From Paraburkholderia fungorum (lineage in GTDB: Bacteria > Pseudomonadota > Gammaproteobacteria > Burkholderiales > Burkholderiaceae): 64,000 bases of DNA. This document shows positions 27,508-36,022 of the stretch, one piece after another (the stretch's first letter is position 1; each line of letters starts with the position of its first letter). The notes beneath the pieces are model-generated. The model worked only from the letters and a program-made list of their open reading frames with translations, was not told where the DNA came from and searched no databases. Position numbers and translations under genes: made by a program. The stretch covers positions 1,674,001 through 1,738,000 of the forward strand of contig NZ_FNKP01000002.1 of assembly GCF_900099835.1 (NCBI RefSeq), given 5' to 3'.

Positions 27508-28725
27508 ATGGCCATTTCCGAAGACCGTAGCGCCGCCGAACCCGACACGTCCAGTGACGTCTCTGGAGTCGAACTCTCACTGGTGCGCGACGACCTCGCG
27601 TTTCGCTTCCAGCGCAAGCTTGGACTGATTCCTGCAAAAGGGATGGGGACGGCCCGTCGCGCCGTCATCTTCGCTGCGATCACCTGGCTACCACTCGTGA
27701 TATGGGCCGTCGCCACCGGTCGAGGCAACTCGATCGACGGCGCGGACACTCTGTTCGGTCATTTCGGCATTCACGTGCGCTGTCTCGTGGCGATTCCGTT
27801 ATTCATCTTCGCAGAAGACGTAGCGCAGAAATCCGTGCCGCCGTTGCTGCGTTACTTCGTGCAGTCGGGTCTCGTACCAACGGAGAAGATTCCGCTATAC
27901 CGGGCCTTGATTGCCAGCGTGATCAAGCTCAGGAACGGTGTTCTCCCGTGGGTGCTCATTATCGGCGCAGTGATTGCATGGTCCAGCGCGGGCGCTGTCT
28001 TCCGGCAATTCGAGGACATATCGTGGGCGACTGCCGGTGGCGAAGGCGGCGCGGAGATGACTTTCGGCGGCTGGTGGTTCGTGCTGGTAATCCGGCCGAT
28101 TTTCACCGCGCTTCTGCTCGCCTGGTTATGGCGCGCGTGCCTCGTCTGCGTGCTCACTTTCAGACTCGCGCGCTTTCCGTTGGCGCTGGTGCCCACGCAC
28201 CCGGATCGCGTGGGCGGCCTCGGCTTTTTCGAGCGCATCATGTTCGTCTTCAGCCCGGTCGCGTTTGCTGTCTCCGCAGTCACAGCCGCGTCGTTCGCGC
28301 ACGAAGTCGTGTATCACGACGTGCAGGTAATGGCGATCAAAGGCGCCCTGGTGGCTAGCGCGGTATTGGTCACGATCGTTTTTCTTCTGCCGATGGTGCC
28401 GCTTGCGCTAGTGTTGGGAAGCACGAGGCGCAAGGCAATGATGGACTACGGCAGCCTCGTGGGACACCACGGCAGGCTGGTGCATCGACGTTGGGTGCAA
28501 GGTGAAGAGATCGGCTCGCCCGCTATTCTTGACGCGGCCGAACTGGGCCCCGTTGCCGATGTGCAGACCATCTATGCGGCGGTCCAGAATATGCGCTCAT
28601 TTCCGATTGGCAAGCGCGGCATCGTTGCTATCGCCGTTCCGGCTGTCTTGCCCATGTTATTTGTTGCAGGCATGCAGTTGCCGATGCAAGGCCTCGTATT
28701 GAAGGTTCTCAAGACGCTGATTTAA
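27508..28725 (+). CDS. Uncharacterised polytopic membrane protein
   Basis: A 405-residue protein I do not recognise by name. After about 50 polar residues it has around six membrane helices: AVIFAAITWLPLVIWAV, CLVAIPLFIFAEDVA, GVLPWVLIIGAVIAW, FVLVIRPIFTALLLAWLW, IMFVFSPVAFAVSAV and ALVASAVLVTIVFLLPMVPLALVLG. A cytoplasmic stretch and one more C-terminal helix follow. Charged conserved-looking pieces are LVPTHPDRVGGLGFFE and STRRKAMMDYGSLVGHHGRLVHRRWV. Proteins of this general shape occur widely in Proteobacteria with no known role. It is monocistronic, divergent from the GGDEF/EAL gene and followed by an AT-rich gap. The ATG follows GGAGCAGCAC. Confidence 0.75.
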   Translation: MAISEDRSAAEPDTSSDVSGVELSLVRDDLAFRFQRKLGLIPAKGMGTARRAVIFAAITWLPLVIWAVATGRGNSIDGADTLFGHFGIHVRCLVAIPLFIFAEDVAQKSVPPLLRYFVQSGLVPTEKIPLYRALIASVIKLRNGVLPWVLIIGAVIAWSSAGAVFRQFEDISWATAGGEGGAEMTFGGWWFVLVIRPIFTALLLAWLWRACLVCVLTFRLARFPLALVPTHPDRVGGLGFFERIMFVFSPVAFAVSAVTAASFAHEVVYHDVQVMAIKGALVASAVLVTIVFLLPMVPLALVLGSTRRKAMMDYGSLVGHHGRLVHRRWVQGEEIGSPAILDAAELGPVADVQTIYAAVQNMRSFPIGKRGIVAIAVPAVLPMLFVAGMQLPMQGLVLKVLKTLI

Positions 28726-29054
28726 TTTGCGCCTGACTTATACCATTGCCTTCTGCCAGCGCCCCCATTGCCTGAATAGAAATGCGATGCCGGCTTTTCA
28801 TAGAATCAACTCTCGAACCAATTCTTTAGTTACTGAATAAAGCAAAACCATTCCCCCATTTCATTCCGCCCCCACAAAGCACCTTGTCATTATGTAAAGG
28901 ACTAATATAGGATGATATGGATACCGTAACGGCACTACTTCGCAAAACCAAGTGATTAAAAAATCACTACTCTGCGAAGGAAAAATCGACCAGAAAAACG
29001 ATAAGACCACATTGTCACGATGTTAAATAAGCTTACAAGCCGCCCGGACATAGC
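28726..29054. other. AT-rich promoter region upstream of the second histidine kinase
   Basis: No gene seen in 329 bases. It contains possible promoter hexamers (TATAGGATGATAT near 28904-28918) and the nested dyad at 28938-28979. No copy of either repeated element family is present here, so the kinase/regulator operon itself does not look self-activated. Confidence 0.5.
28938..28979. repeat. Nested inverted repeat upstream of kinase start
   Basis: Outer arms CTTCGCA (28938-28944) and TGCGAAG (28973-28979) enclose inner arms AGTGATT (28951-28957) and AATCACT (28962-28968) around AAAA. The two concentric dyads, 75 bases before the ATG, could be a tandem operator or a leader RNA stem. Confidence 0.5.
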
Positions 29055-31064
29055 GTGGACATGCGCGACTTCCCTGAATTCGTGTACGAGGACATTAGCA
29101 GGAAAAATTCGGCCCAAATAATGCGCCAGGGCAGAGTATTGCCGCGACACATCATTTTCCTTTTTCTGGTTGCGCTGATATTGAGCGCCTCGCCCGGTGC
29201 TTACGCGCATCCATGGCGGGTGGTTATTTTGCCAGGTGCCGACCCCTCTCTACCGGCGGCCTTCGAACAGATCCAGACTCTTCGTAGCACGCTCTCCGCA
29301 GTTGCGCCCGACGGTGTGGATTTTTATACCGATTCGCTCGACGGCTTGCGCTTCGACAGTGCCGCGCTAATGCCCGACTTCCTTGCCTTGATGAGACGGA
29401 AGTACGAGCACCGGCAGGTCGACATCGTCATTGGACTGGCCGACTTCGCGTTGGAGTTCACGCGCAAATATCACGCGGAAATCTGGCCTGGCGTGCCGGT
29501 CGTGATTTCCAGCATCGATGATCGCCGGCTCGCGGGACTGCCCCCCGACTTCGCGCATGTGCCGATGCGACTCGACATCGACGGTACGCTGGCCATGGCC
29601 GAAAGCCTCCAACCCGATGCGCACCGTCTGGTGGTAGTAGGCGGCGTCAGCGAGTTCGATCGCGACGGCGCGGACCGGGCTGCCGCCGTCGCGGCGCAAC
29701 GCACTAGCCACAAATGGCGGGTCGAAGTCTGGCGAGGTCTGTCGTTGCCCGAACTGCGCCAGCGTCTCGCAACGCTCGACAGGCACAGCGCGGTCCTGTA
29801 CGCAGGCATGTTCCGCGATCGTGAAGGCCGTACTTATTTTCCCTACGAAGTCGTCGGCCCAATGGCCGAGGTGTCCGGCGCACCCATCTATAGCTGGTAT
29901 CCCACGTATCTTCCGTACGGCCTGACGGGCGGGTCCGTTATCAGCTTCAGGAAAAACGGCCAGATCACGGGCGAACTTGCTGCATCGATATTGCTCGGCA
30001 AGCAGGCGGCACCGGGTGCCATGACGTCGATGGGAGCGTCGCATTGCGTCGCGAACGTGACACGGCTGGAAAAACTCGGGCTTCGCGCCGATTCGTTGCC
30101 GCCGGATTGCGAATTGATCGACGTACCGCCGTCGATCTGGCGTCAGTATCGTGGCGCCGTCGTGCTCGCGCTGGCGGTTTTAGCCATGCAGGCCCTGACG
30201 ATTGCTGCACTGCTCTGGCAGCGTCGCGGGCGGCATGTCGCGGAGGATGAGGCCACCCTTCGGCGCGCAGAACTGGCGCGTGCAGCGCGCTTCGCGGCTG
30301 CGGGCGAACTGAGCGCTTCGATTGCCCATGAAGTCGGTCAGCCGCTAGGGGCCATTCTCAGCAACGCGGATGCCGCGAGCATGATGATCGACAAACCCGA
30401 GCCTAATCTCGAGGAATTGCACGCCATCCTGGCCGATGTACGGCGCGACGCGCTGCGCGCCAACGAGGTGGTGCAACGTCTGCGTACCCTGCTGCAAAAA
30501 CAGTCGGTGGCATTCGGTCCGGTAGGTATCGACGATACGGTCGCTGAAACGCTCGCCCTGCTCGGCCCGGAATCGCGGCGCCGCAACGTGACAATCGAAG
30601 CGAGCCTGGACGCGGGCGGGATTCAACTTCAAGGTGACCGGATCCAGTTGCAGCAGGTCCTGCTCAACCTCGCCATCAACGCACTGGACGCGATGCAGGA
30701 GACGCCGCCGTCTGCACGCATCCTGTCGATCTCGACACGTAAGAGCGGCAACGGGCTCGAAATAACCGTGGCCGATCGCGGCCACGGCATTCCGGCGGGA
30801 GAAAAAAAGCGACTGTTCGAGTCGCTCTATACGACCAAGCCGCACGGTATGGGCCTGGGCTTATCCATCGTCAGGACCATCGTCGAGGCCCACCGTGGCC
30901 GCGTCACCGTTGCGGATCGGGACGGCGGGGGCAGCGTCTTCAGGGTGTGGCTGCCGGAGCGCGGCACGCCGGCTCATGCTGCGAACCGCCGGGCCAGCCG
31001 GCATGGCGCCGCCGAGACGAACCTGACCCAGCAGCATCCAACGATACAGGGAGGACGCTTGTGA
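29055..31064 (+). CDS. Membrane histidine kinase with periplasmic binding-protein-like sensor
   Basis: A 669-residue kinase. A signal/anchor helix (about residues 31-50, ending PGAYA) leads into a roughly 310-residue periplasmic domain resembling ABC-type solute-binding proteins (WRVVILPGADPSLPAAFEQ, VDIVIGLADFALEF, YFPYEVVGPMAEVSGAPIYS). A second helix (366-388) follows, then His425 (SIAHEVGQPLGA), N box (LLNLAINALDAM), ADRGHGIP and GMGLGLSIV. It should sense a small periplasmic ligand and phosphorylate the FixJ-type regulator, whose GTG overlaps its stop (31061-31064). Several in-frame starts exist (29055, 29061, 29121); I keep the first. The overlap and a downstream sulfatase cluster suggest a sulfated ligand, but that is speculation. 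Confidence 0.9.
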   Translation: MDMRDFPEFVYEDISRKNSAQIMRQGRVLPRHIIFLFLVALILSASPGAYAHPWRVVILPGADPSLPAAFEQIQTLRSTLSAVAPDGVDFYTDSLDGLRFDSAALMPDFLALMRRKYEHRQVDIVIGLADFALEFTRKYHAEIWPGVPVVISSIDDRRLAGLPPDFAHVPMRLDIDGTLAMAESLQPDAHRLVVVGGVSEFDRDGADRAAAVAAQRTSHKWRVEVWRGLSLPELRQRLATLDRHSAVLYAGMFRDREGRTYFPYEVVGPMAEVSGAPIYSWYPTYLPYGLTGGSVISFRKNGQITGELAASILLGKQAAPGAMTSMGASHCVANVTRLEKLGLRADSLPPDCELIDVPPSIWRQYRGAVVLALAVLAMQALTIAALLWQRRGRHVAEDEATLRRAELARAARFAAAGELSASIAHEVGQPLGAILSNADAASMMIDKPEPNLEELHAILADVRRDALRANEVVQRLRTLLQKQSVAFGPVGIDDTVAETLALLGPESRRRNVTIEASLDAGGIQLQGDRIQLQQVLLNLAINALDAMQETPPSARILSISTRKSGNGLEITVADRGHGIPAGEKKRLFESLYTTKPHGMGLGLSIVRTIVEAHRGRVTVADRDGGGSVFRVWLPERGTPAHAANRRASRHGAAETNLTQQHPTIQGGRL

Positions 31065-31756
31065 GTGACCCTATCGACACCGTCGTTCACGTAGTCGACG
31101 ACGACGAATCCATGCGCACCGCGCTGACCCGACTGCTCACGCAGGCCGGGTATCGGGTAAAGGCTTACTCGTCAGCCGGAGAGTTTCTGGTGGCCGAGCC
31201 CGATGTGCGGTCTGCGTGCCTGATTCTGGACCTCGAGCTTCCCGGCCCCGGCGGCCTCGAATTGCAGCATGCGCTTCATCGGCTGGGACGCGAAATGCCG
31301 ATTGTTTTCATCAGCGCGCATCGTGATATTCCCAGTACCGTGCAAGCGATCAAGGCAGGGGCCCGGGATTTTCTCCTCAAGCCGATCAACACGCAGATGC
31401 TTCTCGCTGCGGTCGAGAGTGCGGTCGCAGTAACGGCTCCAGAGTCGCCCCCGGAAAGCACGGCCGAACCCTTCGCAACGCCCTTGACCGATCGCGAGCG
31501 GGCGGTGCTGCGTGGCGTGGTGACCGGGCGGCTCAACAAACAGATCGCCGCCGAACTGGCATTGAGCGAGCGGACCATCAAGACATGCCGGGCTCACCTG
31601 ATGCACAAGCTGAACGCCCATTCGCTTGCCGAACTCGTGAGGCTGGCCGAGCCGATCTTCCATATCGGTAGGAGCAGGCCCGGTCAGATTGCCCCAACGG
31701 GCAATTTCGTTGCCCCTTCCCCGGATAGCGTAAGCGTCCCGCCGCTCCGATACTGA
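31061..31756 (+). CDS. FixJ/NarL-family response regulator (GTG start)
   Basis: A 231-residue regulator: receiver with VVDDDE (11-16), phospho-acceptor Asp57 in LILDLELPG, and FLLKPI. A LuxR-type helix-turn-helix follows (LTDRERAVLRGVVTGRLNKQIAAELALSERTIKTCRAHLMHKL), then a tail of about 35 residues. The GTG at 31061 sits behind AGGGAGG and overlaps the kinase stop (GTGA), which decides the start. It is the partner of that kinase. The C-terminal coding stretch contains a copy of the 41-base family-two element (31688-31728), which probably explains its unusual sequence tail. I propose it binds family two (31688, 37234, 38330); this is inference from location and element shape. Confidence 0.93.
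   Translation: MSDPIDTVVHVVDDDESMRTALTRLLTQAGYRVKAYSSAGEFLVAEPDVRSACLILDLELPGPGGLELQHALHRLGREMPIVFISAHRDIPSTVQAIKAGARDFLLKPINTQMLLAAVESAVAVTAPESPPESTAEPFATPLTDRERAVLRGVVTGRLNKQIAAELALSERTIKTCRAHLMHKLNAHSLAELVRLAEPIFHIGRSRPGQIAPTGNFVAPSPDSVSVPPLRY
31688..31728 (+). promoter_or_regulatory. Family-two regulatory element, copy 1 (inside the end of the regulator gene)
   Basis: ATTGCCC-CAAC-GGGCAAT (31688-31705) is a perfect seven-base dyad. It is followed by a third half-site TTGCCC (31710-31715) and CCGGATAG at the right end. It matches copy 3 at about 32 of 41 positions. It lies about 135 bases before the sulfatase-maturation gene and points toward it, so a promoter nested in the coding end is likely. 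Confidence 0.65.
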
Positions 31757-31863
31757 TGATCCGTACGAGGCGCTCCCGACGCTAGTCGAGCGGACTCGCC
31801 ATACGTGTATGGCGCGCTTCGTCTTGCCCGTTCCGTCGTTGCAATCCAACTTGCTGGCTGATC

Positions 31864-32850
31864 ATGGTCCATCCCTCACCCGAAGCGACCAACGACAACA
31901 TCGAGCCCAATTCGCCCGCCGCGCCACCGGGTATGGTCCAGATTGGCGGCGACCTGTTTGTCATGGGATCGGATCATCATTACCCGGAGGAAGCGCCGGC
32001 GCACAAGGTGCGCGTGAACGACTTCTGGATAGACCGCCATGCCGTGACGAACGCCGAATTCGGGCGCTTCATCGACGCTACCGGACACATCACGACAGCC
32101 GAGCGCCCCGCTAATCCAGACGACTATCCGGGCGCGCTGCCCGAGTTGCTGCAGCCGTCCTCGGTCGTGTTCGCCCGACCGCCCGGGCGTGTGGATCTGC
32201 GCAATCACTACAACTGGTGGACCTATATGCGCGGCGCCGACTGGCGCCATCCGCGCGGCCCCGCCAGCTCGCTTGACGGGCTCCTCGACCATCCCGTCGT
32301 GCATGTCACTTACGAAGACGCCGAAGCCTACGCAAAGTGGGCCGGCAAGGACCTGCCCACCGAAGCCGAATGGGAGTTCGCCGCGCGCGGCGGTCTCGAC
32401 GACGCCGAGTTTGTCTGGGGCGCCGAATTCACACCCAACGGCCAGCAGATGGCCAACACGTGGCAAGGCGAATTCCCGTGGCAGAACCTTCTTGAAGACG
32501 GCTACGAATGGACCGCGCCGGTCGGCTCTTTTCCGCCGAACGGCTATGGGCTGTACGACATGGCGGGCAACGTGTGGGAGTGGACCAGCGACTGGTATCA
32601 GGACCACGGGAAGATCGTGAAAGCATGCTGCACGCTCGACAATCCGCGCGGCGGAACGCGGGAGGCAAGTGTCGATGCGCGCTCCCCTCAAGTCAGGATT
32701 GCACGCAAGGTGATGAAAGGCGGCTCGTACCTGTGCGCGCCGAATTACTGCAGGCGCTATCGGCCGGCCGCCCGGATGGCGCAACCGGTCGATACATCCA
32801 CCTGCCATGTCGGCTTTCGTTGCGTCGTTCGCGACACGGTTCCCGGTTAA
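31864..32850 (+). CDS. Formylglycine-generating enzyme (sulfatase-modifying factor, SUMF1/FGE)
   Basis: A 328-residue FGE-family protein that oxidises the active-site cysteine of type I sulfatases to formylglycine. Both active-site cysteines of aerobic FGE are visible, Cys291 and Cys296, in KGGSYLCAPNYCRRYRPAAR, four residues apart as in the human enzyme. Family blocks include MVQIGGDLFVMGSD, PVVHVTYEDAEAYAKWAGKDLPTEAEWEFAARGG and GYGLYDMAGNVWEWTSDWY. No signal peptide is seen, so it acts in the cytoplasm, matching the signal-less sulfatase encoded 96 bases downstream, its likely client. The ATG at 31864 has a weak ribosome site; an internal ATG at 31933 is possible. A family-two element lies upstream. 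Confidence 0.94.
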   Translation: MVHPSPEATNDNIEPNSPAAPPGMVQIGGDLFVMGSDHHYPEEAPAHKVRVNDFWIDRHAVTNAEFGRFIDATGHITTAERPANPDDYPGALPELLQPSSVVFARPPGRVDLRNHYNWWTYMRGADWRHPRGPASSLDGLLDHPVVHVTYEDAEAYAKWAGKDLPTEAEWEFAARGGLDDAEFVWGAEFTPNGQQMANTWQGEFPWQNLLEDGYEWTAPVGSFPPNGYGLYDMAGNVWEWTSDWYQDHGKIVKACCTLDNPRGGTREASVDARSPQVRIARKVMKGGSYLCAPNYCRRYRPAARMAQPVDTSTCHVGFRCVVRDTVPG

Positions 32851-32946
32851 GTCCGACAGCCAATACGACCTCTTGCAGACCCGTCGACGACAGGGTCGCG
32901 AGAGTTTCGCTACCGGTTACGGTGGCTCTACGCAAAGGAGTTTTTC

Positions 32947-34458
32947 ATGGCGGCGAAGAAGAAAACCAACTTCCTGATCCTTTGGGGAGACGACATCGGT
33001 CAGTCCAACCTCAGCATCTTCAGCAAGGGCGTGATGGGATACCGCACGCCCAATATCGACAGCATCGGCGAGGACGGCATGGTGTTCACCGACTATTACG
33101 GCGAACAGAGTTGCACGGCCGGTCGCGCGTCGTTCATCACGGGACAATGCGGATTGCGCACGGGACTGACCAAGGTCGGCCTGCCTGGCGCGCCGCTCGG
33201 CATGAGCGCCGAAGATCCGAACATTCCCGAGTTGCTCAAGGGTCTCGGGTACAGCACGGGCCAGTTCGGCAAGAACCACTTCGGCGATCGCGACGAGCAT
33301 CTGCCGACCGTGCACGGCTTCGACGAATTCTTCGGCAATCTCTATCACCTGAATGCCGAGGAAGAGCCTGAATTGCCCGATTATCCCGATCCCAAAGAGT
33401 TTCCCGACTTTCACAAGAAGTACGGCCCGCGCGGCGTGCTGCACTGCTGGTCGGACGGCAAGGGCGGCCAGAAAATCGACAATACCGGTCCGCTCACGCG
33501 CGAGCGGATGAAAACGGTCGACACCGAGTTTCTCGCGGCCGCCAAGGAATTCATCCAGAAGGCGCACAAGGAAGACAAGCCGTTCTTCGTCTGGTTCAAC
33601 ACCTCGCATATGCATTTCCGCACGCATATCGAGGACCGGATTCGCGGTCAGGCGGGACGCTGGCAGTCGGAGTATCACGACTGCATGATCGAACACGACA
33701 AGCATATCGGCGAGATGCTCGCGCTACTCGACGAACTCGGCATAGCAGACGACACGATGGTCATGTACAGCACCGACAACGGTCCGCACATGAACTCGTG
33801 GCCCGATGCCGGTATGACACCGTTCCGCAACGAGAAGAACTCGAACTGGGAAGGCGCATACCGCGTGCCCTGTCTGGTTCGCTGGCCGGGCGTGATCAAG
33901 CCGGGCACGGTGTGCAACGAGATCGTCAGTCACCTCGACTGGCTGCCGACCATCGTCGACGCGGCGGGCGACCCCGACGTCAAGGACAAACTGACGAAGG
34001 GCTTCGAGGCCAATGGCAAGACCTTCAAGGTGCATCTGGACGGCTTCAGTCTGATGCCCTACTTCACCGGTAAGGCGAAGAAACCTGAACGTAAGGGCTT
34101 CTTCTATTTCACCGACGACGGCGACCTCGCCTGTCTGCGCTTCGACAACTGGAAAGTCGTGTTCATGGAACAGCGCACGGCAGGCACGTTGCGAATCTGG
34201 GCGGAGCCACTGGTCACGTTGCGCGTGCCGAAAATCTTCAACCTGCGCACGGACCCCTATGAGCGGGCGGATATAACGTCCAACACCTATTACGACTGGC
34301 TGCTCGACCACACCTTCATCCTTGTGCCGGCGCAGGCTGGCGTGGGCGAATTTTTGCAGACGTTCAAAGCCTTCCCGCCAAGGCAGAAAGCGGCCAGCTT
34401 CGGCGTGGATCAGGTGATCGACAAGATGACCGACGCCGCCGGCGGTGGTCATCGCTGA
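32947..34458 (+). CDS. Type I sulfatase, formylglycine-dependent, no export signal
   Basis: A 503-residue sulfatase that hydrolyses a sulfate ester. The metal-binding pair is Asp15-Asp16 (LWGDDIG), the cysteine to be converted is Cys56 in SCTAGRASFITG (Ala where most sulfatases have Pro), Lys109 and His111 lie in GKNHFGD, and Asp277-Asn278 in STDNGPH. There is no signal peptide, so it is probably cytoplasmic like Pseudomonas AtsA. The ATG follows AAAGGAG. The FGE that should activate it is the gene before. Downstream come a BASS transporter and DUF202, suggesting uptake of a sulfated organic anion followed by desulfation. The substrate (aryl, choline or other sulfate) is not decided by sequence. 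Confidence 0.93.
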   Translation: MAAKKKTNFLILWGDDIGQSNLSIFSKGVMGYRTPNIDSIGEDGMVFTDYYGEQSCTAGRASFITGQCGLRTGLTKVGLPGAPLGMSAEDPNIPELLKGLGYSTGQFGKNHFGDRDEHLPTVHGFDEFFGNLYHLNAEEEPELPDYPDPKEFPDFHKKYGPRGVLHCWSDGKGGQKIDNTGPLTRERMKTVDTEFLAAAKEFIQKAHKEDKPFFVWFNTSHMHFRTHIEDRIRGQAGRWQSEYHDCMIEHDKHIGEMLALLDELGIADDTMVMYSTDNGPHMNSWPDAGMTPFRNEKNSNWEGAYRVPCLVRWPGVIKPGTVCNEIVSHLDWLPTIVDAAGDPDVKDKLTKGFEANGKTFKVHLDGFSLMPYFTGKAKKPERKGFFYFTDDGDLACLRFDNWKVVFMEQRTAGTLRIWAEPLVTLRVPKIFNLRTDPYERADITSNTYYDWLLDHTFILVPAQAGVGEFLQTFKAFPPRQKAASFGVDQVIDKMTDAAGGGHR

Positions 34459-34552
34459 TTGCTCCTTCGTGCTCATTGCGCACGGCCTGGCTCGGGTGGC
34501 GTCGTTGCTAATGTCCCCCGAGTCCGTTCTTCCCCGGACACCAGGATAGGCC

Positions 34553-35416
34553 ATGGACGCCAAGGCCCTGATTCTCCTCGCGCTCAAGATCGCGATCGCA
34601 GGGACGGTGTTGACCTACGGCCTTCAGGCTAAACGCGACGATATGCTGTATATCGTCCATCGGCCCGGCCTGCTTCTACGCTCGCTCATCGCGATGCTGG
34701 TGCTCATGCCGCTGCTAGTGGGCGTGTGCGTCTATTTTCTGGATCTGCGGCTGCCGACAGCCGTCGTGCTCACGGCGCTCGCCATTTCGCCCGTGCCGCC
34801 GATGCTACCCAAAAAGCAGGAGAAAGCGGGCGGCATCGCACCCTATAGCCTCGGCCTGCTCGTCGTGCTCGCGCTGGTGTCGATCGTCACGGTGCCGCTT
34901 ACGCTCGTGCTCCTCGACTGGCTTTTCGCGCTGCCACAGGGCGTCGGACCGGTCGCGATCATGGCAATCGTCCTGAAGATGATCATCTCGCCGCTCGCGC
35001 TCGGGCTCGTCGTCGCGAAGCTGATGCCAGGTATCGCCGCGAGCGTGAGCCGGCCCATCCACCGCTTCGCCACCGTGCTGCTGCTCGCGGCGTCGCTCGT
35101 CCTGCTCGCGACGACGTGGCACGCGATCTGGCTGACCACCAGCCTGTGGACCGTGGTGTCCATCGCGGCGTTCGTGGTGGTCGGTCTTGCCGTCGGTCAC
35201 TGGCTCGGCGGTCCGGCGCCGGAGCATGCGTCGGTGCTGGCGCTGTCGACCGCTTCGCGCCATCCCGCCATTGCGCTGGCCATCTCGACGGCCAGCTACC
35301 CTGGCGAGCAGTTTGCGCCCACGCTCGCGCTTTATCTTCTGCTGTGTACCGTGCTGGTCATTCCTTACGTGAGATGGCAACGCCGCCGTTCGGCCCTCCT
35401 CTCCGGCTCGCCATGA
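34553..35416 (+). CDS. BASS-type (bile acid:sodium symporter family) transporter
   Basis: A 287-residue membrane protein with about nine helices. The first lies at residues 5-22; CVYFLDLRLPTAVVLTALAISPVPPMLPKK and the late motif VLALSTASRHPAIALAISTASYPG match the core of bile acid/Na+ symporter family proteins. It would move an organic anion with sodium. The ATG follows AGGATAGG. It lies 94 bases after the sulfatase and 10 bases before DUF202, so it is probably in the same operon. I infer import of the sulfated substrate or handling of a product. This fits the neighbourhood but has no direct support. Confidence 0.8.
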   Translation: MDAKALILLALKIAIAGTVLTYGLQAKRDDMLYIVHRPGLLLRSLIAMLVLMPLLVGVCVYFLDLRLPTAVVLTALAISPVPPMLPKKQEKAGGIAPYSLGLLVVLALVSIVTVPLTLVLLDWLFALPQGVGPVAIMAIVLKMIISPLALGLVVAKLMPGIAASVSRPIHRFATVLLLAASLVLLATTWHAIWLTTSLWTVVSIAAFVVVGLAVGHWLGGPAPEHASVLALSTASRHPAIALAISTASYPGEQFAPTLALYLLLCTVLVIPYVRWQRRRSALLSGSP

Positions 35417-35426
35417 AGGAGACGAC

Positions 35427-35888
35427 ATGACATTGCCTGGCGGCCGCGATCCTGCGGCGATACCGAGCACCGATGCCGCCGCAGTCGTGAAGCCCGACGA
35501 GGGCACGCTGCAAACGCGGGCGAGAACCTCGCTGGCGGTCGAGCGCACTTTTCTCGCCGTCGAACGCACACTGATGGCATGGCTTCGCACATCGCTGTCG
35601 ATGATCAGCTTCGGCTTCACGCTGGCGAAATTCTTCGAATACCTGGTGCATGAGAACGGCGCGCCCATCGTCGGCCGATTTGGTGGAACCTGGTCGCCGC
35701 GCATGGTGGGCACGGCGATGGTCGTAATCGGTACCGTGGCCCTGCTTGCCGCCGTCGTTCAGCACGCGCGCCGGGTCAGCGCGTTACGTCGCGAGGGGCT
35801 CGTGCCGCAATGGAACCTCGCTTTCTGGATCGCCATCGCCGTGTCGGCTCTCGGCACGTTCGCGCTGGTCTCTATCGTGCTCGACTGA
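35427..35888 (+). CDS. DUF202 (YidH-like) small membrane protein
   Basis: A 153-residue protein with a polar N-terminus and three membrane helices: the DUF202 signature AVERTLMAWLRTSLSMISFGFTLAKFFEYL, then MVGTAMVVIGTVALLAAVVQHA, then AFWIAIAVSALGTFALVSIVLD. It resembles E. coli YidH, whose gene is near a sulfatase-like gene in enterobacteria; its biochemical role is unknown. The ATG follows AAGGAGACGAC. It is last in the FGE-sulfatase-BASS-DUF202 series, and the outer membrane barrel gene is convergent downstream. Confidence 0.85.
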   Translation: MTLPGGRDPAAIPSTDAAAVVKPDEGTLQTRARTSLAVERTFLAVERTLMAWLRTSLSMISFGFTLAKFFEYLVHENGAPIVGRFGGTWSPRMVGTAMVVIGTVALLAAVVQHARRVSALRREGLVPQWNLAFWIAIAVSALGTFALVSIVLD

Positions 35889-36022
35889 AGGCGGCAACGT
35901 ACGGCCGCGAAAGCGAAATGCACATGCGCTTGCTGCGAGTACGCGCGGCGGGTGTATGAGGCAACCACGCCCGACTCGCAGCGTCGTTTGGTACGGTCCT
36001 TTGCGAATAGACTATTTCGCGC

